Made by a program: the position numbers and the translations under genes. DNA of 34,184 nt from Cyanobacteria bacterium J069 (GTDB lineage Bacteria; Cyanobacteriota; Cyanobacteriia; Elainellales; Elainellaceae). Numbering within the stretch: the stretch's first letter is position 1; the number at the start of each line of letters is the position of its first letter. The notes beneath the pieces were generated by a model. The model did no database searches, was not told the origin of the DNA, and worked only from the letters and a program-made list of their open reading frames with translations. Location: assembly GCA_003695655.1 (NCBI GenBank), contig RFIF01000614.1:1-34184 (forward strand), given 5' to 3'. Of this stretch, positions 27,866 through 34,184 are shown piece after piece.

Positions 27866-30754
27866 TTACTGCTCGGCATTGAGAATATGCGGCTGGGCGG
27901 CTGCCAAAATCTTGTCGAACTGAAACTCTTGAGCCAGGCTATACAGCGTTTGATAAAGCTCTGCCTGCTCAGGCGGAAGCTCATTCAGCAGATCATAAAT
28001 CCGGAGATCGTTTCCCTGGAGCGCTGCCTGATAAAGGCTGTTGACCCAGGTCGCCGGGATAGACTGAAAATGGGCGGCTTCTAGCGGGGGCGAGACCGTC
28101 CCTGCTAGTGCGTGGGTAGACTGCTCGGAAGCGCTATCGTCATAAAGGTATTGCACCGAAAGATGGCGGGCGATCGCCTCAAAGATTTGCTCTCGCTTGA
28201 AGGGCTTGCTGATAAAGTCATCGCAGCCCATGTTCAAAATTTCCTGACGCTGCTCTCGAAAGGCGCTGGCCGTGAGGGCAATGATGCAAGTGCGTCTAGT
28301 CTCTACCTTCATTTCCAGGAGCGCTTGCTCTTCCTGGCGGATTCGGCGAGTGGCCTCGTAGCCGTTCATAACGGGTATTCGCATGTCCATCAGAATCAGA
28401 TGGGGTTGCCAGGCCTGCCAAAGGGCGATCGCCTCCTGGCCATTTGTCGCCTGCTGCACCTCAAAGCCGTCAATGCTGAGCAGGCGAATCAGCAAGTCCC
28501 GATTGGCCGGATGATCTTCGACCACCAGAATGCGGCAAGTTGGCTGGTCGGCTGCCAGACCCAGCACCCGTCCCCGCAAGCCCCCAGGCTCGCGGGTGCA
28601 GAGCGACTCATCGACCCCATCTGCCTGGATGCAGAAGGTAAACACACTGCCGATACCCAGCGTGCTCTGGGCCGTGATGTCGCCACCCATCATCTGGATA
28701 TACTTGCGGCTGATGGTTAGCCCTAGCCCCGTGCCCTCCGAGGAGCTGAGTCCGCTGCGGGTTTGTTTGAAGGGCTTGAATAGTTGATCGAGTTCCTCTG
28801 CGGCAATGCCATAGCCCGTGTCTTCTACCTCAAATACGAGATACATCGGCGTATACTTTTGGGCTTTTGATTCACCCAATTCGGCAGAAGAAGATGAACT
28901 AGAAGTTCCGTTGAACAGTGCGTTAAAAGATAACGATGAGGAACTGCTTTCTGAATACTTTTCTGAATGCTTTCCTGAATACTTTTCTGAATGCTTTATA
29001 GAACCAGAAGATGCACCGTGGCTAGAACTATCGGGCGAATAGAAACCTGTAAGCAACTGGGAAGGCTCTAAATCGTCAGAATAAGGCAATGCATGAACTC
29101 GCAGCGTAACGCTGCCTTGCTGTGTGAACTTGATGGCATTGCCCAGCAGATTAATCAACACCTGGCGCAGTTTGCCTTCATCAGTGGCGATCGCCACTGG
29201 GAGTTCCGAATCTTGTTCAAACGCCAGCCGCAGCCCTTTTGCTGAGGCTCTCACTTGCAGCATACTGTGCAGGCTGTCGAGCAAATCCTGGAGGTTGACA
29301 ACGTTTTCTTGAATGGTTAGGCGTCCTGCTTCGATCTTCGACATTTCCAGCACGTCGTTGATCAAATTGAGCAAGTGTTCACCGCTGCCCTGAATGGTGT
29401 CCAAGTCCTGCTGATAGTCCTGGCTCAGCGTTTGATCCAGGCTGAGCAGTTGGGTCAGTCCTAAAATCGCATTGAGCGGGGTGCGCAGTTCATGGCTCAT
29501 ATTCGCCAAAAACTCACTTTTTGCCCGGTTTGCTGCATCTGCCTGGTCTTTGGCCCGCTGCAAGTCGGCAGCCTGGGTTTGGGTTTGGGTGAGCAGTTCC
29601 GCTTGCTGCACCGCAACGCCAAGCTGGCTGCCAATTTTCAGAATCGTCTGCACCTCGTTTTCTTGCCACTGGCGGGGGGCGCTGTTTTGATAGGCCGCCA
29701 GCAGTCCCCAGAGTTGCGTTCCGCAAAAGATCGGCACAATCGTGTAGGCTCGCGCCTGCAAGGTTTCTAGAAAGCCAAGGTAGCAGGCTTCAAAACCCGC
29801 TCTATAGACATCGGGAACGCTGCAATATGCCCCAGTTTTCTGGCGATAGATGCCCCCTTCTGTATTTTGCAAATAGGTATCTTGAATCAAAGTTTCGGTG
29901 CCATCAAACTGCTTGACGACGCAGGCTGATTGATCCACAAGTACGTCTGTTTCGGTATCAGGATCGGCCGTTTGTTCTGCTTGGGTGCGCGAGTTGGGTG
30001 GCACCACAATTTTGCTCCAGCCTTCGCCGACGGATTCTGCGACGACGGCCCCACTCCAGTCGGGGTTAAACCGATAGATCAGCGTGCGATCGCAGTTCAG
30101 GATTTGTCGCAGTTCTCCGGTGGTGGTCTCAAAGATGTAGCCGAGGCTAAGGCTCTGGCGCATCTGCTGCACCACGCGGGCGATCGCCTGTTCTCGATCA
30201 ACCAATTGCTTCAGCTTGCGTTCGGCCAGGGTGCGTTCTTCAATCTCCTGGCGCATGGACTGGTTTGTTTCGAGCAGTTCGTGGGTACGCTCTTGCACGC
30301 GCACTTCCAGCATAGACTCCGCCTGCTTGCGCTGCTCGATTTCCTGCGCCAGTTGGCGGTTGAGCCGCTCTAGCTGTTCTGGGCTTTTGAGCGCCAAAAA
30401 CTGGGGCACCAGTTCCACAAGCTGGAGTGCTGTGTAGCAAGATACAAAGGCCGTCAGGGCGCGTTCTAGCCCAGATAGCCAGTAGTCAGGGTGCCACAGT
30501 GTCCAAATATCCAGCAGATGCCCGATGCCACACAGCACAATGAAGGCGCTAAACAGAAAGAACACCTTGGGAAACGGCAGATCTTCCCGCTTGCGTACGA
30601 AATAGATGAGGATCGTCGGGATAGAGAAATAGGCGATCGCCACCAGAGCATCGCTGACCACATGCAGGCTGACCAGCGGGGTCTGCCAGAGGTAGCAATG
30701 CCCGTGGGGAATATACTGCTTTGACGACACCAGCGCATTCAAAAAGTTAAACAT
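27866..30754 (-). CDS. Hybrid histidine kinase with ethylene-receptor-type (ETR1-like) membrane domain, bilin-type GAF, HK, REC (SynEtr1/UirS-like)
   Basis: N-term [55 protein letters not shown] matches ETR1 EBD incl. CxxxH; GAF ...[58 protein letters not shown]...[13 protein letters not shown]. Confidence 0.93.
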   Translation of the reverse strand: MFNFLNALVSSKQYIPHGHCYLWQTPLVSLHVVSDALVAIAYFSIPTILIYFVRKREDLPFPKVFFLFSAFIVLCGIGHLLDIWTLWHPDYWLSGLERALTAFVSCYTALQLVELVPQFLALKSPEQLERLNRQLAQEIEQRKQAESMLEVRVQERTHELLETNQSMRQEIEERTLAERKLKQLVDREQAIARVVQQMRQSLSLGYIFETTTGELRQILNCDRTLIYRFNPDWSGAVVAESVGEGWSKIVVPPNSRTQAEQTADPDTETDVLVDQSACVVKQFDGTETLIQDTYLQNTEGGIYRQKTGAYCSVPDVYRAGFEACYLGFLETLQARAYTIVPIFCGTQLWGLLAAYQNSAPRQWQENEVQTILKIGSQLGVAVQQAELLTQTQTQAADLQRAKDQADAANRAKSEFLANMSHELRTPLNAILGLTQLLSLDQTLSQDYQQDLDTIQGSGEHLLNLINDVLEMSKIEAGRLTIQENVVNLQDLLDSLHSMLQVRASAKGLRLAFEQDSELPVAIATDEGKLRQVLINLLGNAIKFTQQGSVTLRVHALPYSDDLEPSQLLTGFYSPDSSSHGASSGSIKHSEKYSGKHSEKYSESSSSSLSFNALFNGTSSSSSSAELGESKAQKYTPMYLVFEVEDTGYGIAAEELDQLFKPFKQTRSGLSSSEGTGLGLTISRKYIQMMGGDITAQSTLGIGSVFTFCIQADGVDESLCTREPGGLRGRVLGLAADQPTCRILVVEDHPANRDLLIRLLSIDGFEVQQATNGQEAIALWQAWQPHLILMDMRIPVMNGYEATRRIRQEEQALLEMKVETRRTCIIALTASAFREQRQEILNMGCDDFISKPFKREQIFEAIARHLSVQYLYDDSASEQSTHALAGTVSPPLEAAHFQSIPATWVNSLYQAALQGNDLRIYDLLNELPPEQAELYQTLYSLAQEFQFDKILAAAQPHILNAEQ
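28948..28995 (-). repeat. 12 bp x4 coding minisatellite (KHSE/KYSG) inside the kinase ATPase domain insert
   Basis: tttctgaatact tttctgaatgct ttcctgaatact tttctgaatgct (plus strand); encodes [16 protein letters not shown] on minus strand. Confidence 0.93.
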
Positions 30755-31170
30755 TTCAGCCGATAGGGAGCTTAACGGACAAGAAACACATCAGTTTCAC
30801 AGTAGATGCAAACTCAAGCCAGGGGGAATGGGCTGCACAAAACGTAGAAGAGACGCAGAAGGGGAAATGGTAATAGGGAAACCGGATGAGAAATACCTAA
30901 TCCCTATGAATCTTGACAAGACCTCCAAAATTTCTTGAGAAAATACCCGAAAATTTGATTTTAAGTCTATATTTTGGGAGTTTTTCCCATTAAATTCAGC
31001 ATACCCATAATCAGAGGGCGATGCTCAATCCACCATAGCTTTTCATGAAAAAAGGCTCAAATATGGCCAAATGACATAGGACAGCGGGGTTGAGGCGGCG
31101 ATCGCCAGGCTGGCAAAGCGGGATAGGGGGTTCACAGGCCTGTGGAGCAGCCGATTTTCCCTGGCTTGAA

Positions 31171-31234
31171 ATCCGGCTGGGATTCAATCTGGCGAGAGTT
31201 TCATCTGGCGGGAATTCCATCTGGCTGGAGTTCC
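31171..31234. repeat. Degenerate 16 bp x4 tandem repeat upstream of the VMAP-type NTPase gene
   Basis: atccggctgggattca atctggcgagagtttc atctggcgggaattcc atctggctggagttcc. Confidence 0.88.
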
Positions 31235-31360
31235 GACAGGATAGCTGGATCACAGCCCTATCGAGTGACTCTTTTTCCCAGTAGAACGTGGAATTGTTGT
31301 AAATTCCCAGGACAGTTAGGAGAGTTACCCAGGACTTTGTTAAAGCTTTGGAGAAGATTT

Positions 31361-31422
31361 GTGGGTAATAGTGGGTAATATTAGGTTGAGCATTCGCGCT
31401 AGAGTTGAGCATTCGCGCTAGA
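31361..31422. repeat. Perfect 10 bp x2 (31361-31380) and 19 bp x2 (31385-31422) tandem duplications
   Basis: gtgggtaata x2; gttgagcattcgcgctaga x2. Confidence 0.95.
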
Positions 31423-31625
31423 TAGGCGTTAGGCTAGGTTCTGATTGATTTCGGGCGGGCGATCGCCGTTTGACGGCGTGGATCTGGGCTACCCATCTTT
31501 GGCATTGGGGTGCATGGAAGACCTCCTCCCTGCAATCGCTGTCTCAGGGCAGGCTGAGGTAAAGGGCTGAAGCGATGGCAGATGCAGACAGGACAGTGAT
31601 AGCAAACAGGGCTAAGCAGTCGAAA

Positions 31626-33164
31626 ATGAAACGGCGGCGAGGAGTCGTGCTGACCCATGCAGGGCTACAGCGATTACAAGCAGCGATTGCCACAGCGGAA
31701 ATGGTGGAAAACAACGGCAACCGCTTCACCCTAGAAGAACTGGGCGATCGCATTCGCGTTTCTACCAAGACCCTGAGCCGGCTGTGGTCCCTCAGCTCCG
31801 GGCTAGACCGCCGGACCATCCATCTCTGCTTTAGCGCCTTTGGGCTGGATTTGCAGCCCAGTGATTATGTCGTGGTTGGTGATTTGGTCGAATCAGACGC
31901 GGGCATGGATGCTGACGATGCTCAGCCCCAGCCCAGCCCAAATGCAGCGGACTCGCCCCCAGCCCCTGCCGATTCGCCTCCCCTCGCGCCGCAAGGCGAC
32001 AGCGCTCCAAGCGTAACAAGTTTGCCCCCTACAGCTGCTCCGGTTGCCAGTCCCCACTCTGGCGAGCTGCGATCAGCCCCCAGTGTCAACCTTACGCCGG
32101 GGCTGATGGCGCTGCCCTATCCAGATGGCCCAGTGCCGCTCGACTCGCCCTTCTATATTGATCGCCCGCCAATTGAGGCGTTGGCTTACCAGGAGATCTC
32201 TCAGCCGGGGTGCGTCATCCGCATCCGCGCGCCCCGGGGCATGGGCAAGACCTCACTAACGCTACGCCTGCTGACGGTGGCGGAAGCTCAGGGCTTTCGC
32301 ACAGTGACGCTTGACTGCAACCAGTTTGATTCGGCGTTGTTAGATGATTTGGGCAAATTTTTGCGGAGCTTTTGCCTGCGGCTGGCTCAGGCGCTCAACC
32401 TGCCCCCCAAGCTCGACGATTACTGGGATGAAGAAATTGGCAGCAAGCTGAGCTGTAGCTTCTATCTCAAGACCTATCTGTTGAAGCAAATTGACGCGCC
32501 CGTCGTGCTGGTGCTGAATGAGATCGATCGCTTTTTTGAGCACCCTGCTTTCTCCCAAGATTTTTTCCCGCTGCTGCGCTCGTGGTATGAGGAATCGCGG
32601 CGGGATGCCAGTTTACAAAAGCTGCGGCTGGTCGTGGTGTATTCTACCGAAGAATATGTGGCGCTGGACATTAATCGATCGCCCTTTAATATTGGTCTAC
32701 CGCTGCGGCTGCCAGAATTTACCCCAGCGCAGGTGCTCGATCTGGCGCAGCGACATGGGCTGTCCTGGGGCCCGGACGAGGTGGAACAACTGATTGAGCT
32801 GGTGGGCGGGCATCCGGCGCTGGTGCGGGTGGCCCTTTACCACCTCTGTACCTATGGGCTGTCGCTGCCGCAGTTGGTGGAAGAGGCGATCGCCACGGGC
32901 GGCATTTTTCGGCCCCATTTGTGGCGGCATTGGGTGACGATGCAGCCATACCCCGAACTGCTAGCGGCGCTGGAGGAAGTGGTGCAGGCTGACCGCAGCA
33001 TCGTGCTCAACCCGCTTCAATCCTATCGGCTGGAAAGTCAGGGGCTGCTCTGCTATGAGGGTGATTCGCGAAGCGATCCCTGTGGGAATCGCGTGGTGTC
33101 GCGCTGTCGGCTCTATCAGCAGTATTTCCGGCAGCAGTTTGCTTCGAGGTCGTCCTCGTCATGA
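31626..33164 (+). CDS. AAA-type NTPase with N-terminal VMAP-M9-like HTH domain (conflict/signalling family)
   Basis: N-term MKRRRGVVLTHAGLQRLQAAIATAEMVENNGNRFTLEELGDRIRVSTKTLSRLWSLSSGLDRRTIHLCFSAFGLDLQPSDY; Walker A APRGMGKTSLT; Walker B VVLVLNEID; Pro-rich linker. Confidence 0.78.
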   Translation: MKRRRGVVLTHAGLQRLQAAIATAEMVENNGNRFTLEELGDRIRVSTKTLSRLWSLSSGLDRRTIHLCFSAFGLDLQPSDYVVVGDLVESDAGMDADDAQPQPSPNAADSPPAPADSPPLAPQGDSAPSVTSLPPTAAPVASPHSGELRSAPSVNLTPGLMALPYPDGPVPLDSPFYIDRPPIEALAYQEISQPGCVIRIRAPRGMGKTSLTLRLLTVAEAQGFRTVTLDCNQFDSALLDDLGKFLRSFCLRLAQALNLPPKLDDYWDEEIGSKLSCSFYLKTYLLKQIDAPVVLVLNEIDRFFEHPAFSQDFFPLLRSWYEESRRDASLQKLRLVVVYSTEEYVALDINRSPFNIGLPLRLPEFTPAQVLDLAQRHGLSWGPDEVEQLIELVGGHPALVRVALYHLCTYGLSLPQLVEEAIATGGIFRPHLWRHWVTMQPYPELLAALEEVVQADRSIVLNPLQSYRLESQGLLCYEGDSRSDPCGNRVVSRCRLYQQYFRQQFASRSSSS

Positions 33165-34184
33165 GATACCAAGTAGGCGGCAGCCTCCGTGCCACCGATC
33201 CGACCTACGTAGTGCGCCAGGCCGATGAACATCTCTACCAGGCGCTGTGTCGGGGCGAGTTTTGCTATGTGCTAAATTCGCGGCAAATGGGCAAGTCGTC
33301 GCTGCTCCAACACACCAGCGCCCGGCTGCAGCAGGCAGGCTACACCTGCATTTACCTCGACATTACCCAACTGGGCAGCGATAATCTTACGCCAATCCAG
33401 TGGTATCGCGGCATCATCACCATTCTCTATCACGGGCTGGGGCTGGACGGGCAGATCAGCCTGAAGCAGTGGCGCGACGACCATGCCGACCTGTCACCTG
33501 TGCAGCAGTTACACCAGTTTGTCGAAGAGGCTCTCGTTGCGACCCCAGCCCAGCAGCCGATTGTTGTCTTGATTGACGAAATCGACAGTTTGCTGGGTCT
33601 GCCGTTTACGATCAGCGACTTTTTCGCCTGGATTCGCCACTGCTACAACCAGCGATCGCACAATCCCCAGTTTCAACGGTTGGGATTTGCGCTGTTTGGC
33701 GTGGCTACCCCCTCCGACCTGATCGACGACAAGCGCCGCACACCGTTTAATATCGGCACGGCCATCGAGCTATTTGGGTTTCAGCCAGACGAAGTAGGGC
33801 CGCTGGTAGACGGGCTGCGCGGCAGTGTCAACCAGCCGGATGCGGTGCTGCGAGCGATCTTAAGCTGGACGAATGGCCAACCCTTTTTGACCCAAAAGCT
33901 CTGTCAACTGGTCATCCAGTCCGCGCTGGAAGCGCCTTCGGGTAGCCTTGTGCTGCCGCCGGACACCGAAGCTCTGTGGATCGACCAACTGGTGCGATCG
34001 CGCATCTTGCAACATTGGGAATCGCAGGACGAGCCAGAGCACCTCAAAACCATCCGCGATCGCCTCCTGTTTAACGAGCAGCGAGCCAGCCGCCTCCTCG
34101 GCCTTTACCAGCAAATCTTGCAGCGCGATCGCTCCGAAATTGCTGCTCTAGAAAACGACCCCGCCCACTCTAATACCCCACCAC
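33161..34184 (+). CDS. AAA_35-like ATPase-domain protein, truncated by the window edge
   Basis: Not in ORF track because open-ended; ATGA overlap with previous gene; MRYQVGGSLRATDPTYVVRQADEHLYQALCRGEFCYVLNSRQMGKSSLLQHTSARL, IVVLIDEIDSLLG. Confidence 0.88.
   Translation, partial: MRYQVGGSLRATDPTYVVRQADEHLYQALCRGEFCYVLNSRQMGKSSLLQHTSARLQQAGYTCIYLDITQLGSDNLTPIQWYRGIITILYHGLGLDGQISLKQWRDDHADLSPVQQLHQFVEEALVATPAQQPIVVLIDEIDSLLGLPFTISDFFAWIRHCYNQRSHNPQFQRLGFALFGVATPSDLIDDKRRTPFNIGTAIELFGFQPDEVGPLVDGLRGSVNQPDAVLRAILSWTNGQPFLTQKLCQLVIQSALEAPSGSLVLPPDTEALWIDQLVRSRILQHWESQDEPEHLKTIRDRLLFNEQRASRLLGLYQQILQRDRSEIAALENDPAHSNTPP

Noticed and set aside
28112-30373. Plus-strand ORFs (202 aa, 147 aa, 74 aa) across the hybrid kinase
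   Set aside because: Antisense to a definitive kinase; the acidic 74 aa ORF simply mirrors the Ser-rich repeat insert.
1-34184. tRNA/rRNA/tmRNA genes
   Set aside because: No T-arm GGTTCRANYCC-type cloverleaf or rRNA-like tract was recognised by eye; a tRNAscan/Infernal run would settle it.
1-34184. Frequent GCGATCGC octamers as a novel signal
   Set aside because: This is the known cyanobacterial HIP1 repeat; useful for taxonomy but not new.

Overview
This is a 34 kb cyanobacterial chromosomal window. The evidence is abundant HIP1-type GCGATCGC sites together with cyanobacterial marker genes (NifU-like, cytochrome c6-family, NtcB-like, HemC, GlgA). Most of it is housekeeping: an Nfu scaffold, HAD hydrolase, NDH-2, cytochrome c6-like protein, ntcB-cnaT-like pair, D-lactate dehydrogenase-like enzyme, S9 peptidase, a CDP-sugar operon, polysaccharide export protein, hemC, CAP-domain protein, glgA, protealysin-like M4 peptidase, Uma2, AbrB-type membrane protein, and an ethylene-receptor-like hybrid kinase with a partner kinase. 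Accessory or conflict-type parts lie between these: a SLOG (LSDAT/TRPM-like) + SLATT/DUF4231 pair near the start, an orphan Trypco1-like protein preceded by a stem-rich, possibly structured RNA, and a VMAP-M9-HTH/AAA + AAA_35 pair cut by the right edge. The strongest unexplained signals are: (1) a ~92 bp non-autonomous palindromic element in at least two copies with 16 bp terminal inverted repeats, an internal perfect 18 bp-stem hairpin and clean 5 bp target-site duplications, plus a decayed third copy in opposite orientation; the loop trinucleotide is inverted between the two good copies; and (2) pervasive short tandem duplications of 9-21 bp, including three independent 12 bp coding or potentially coding arrays. 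All family names are from reading translations by eye; no searches were run.
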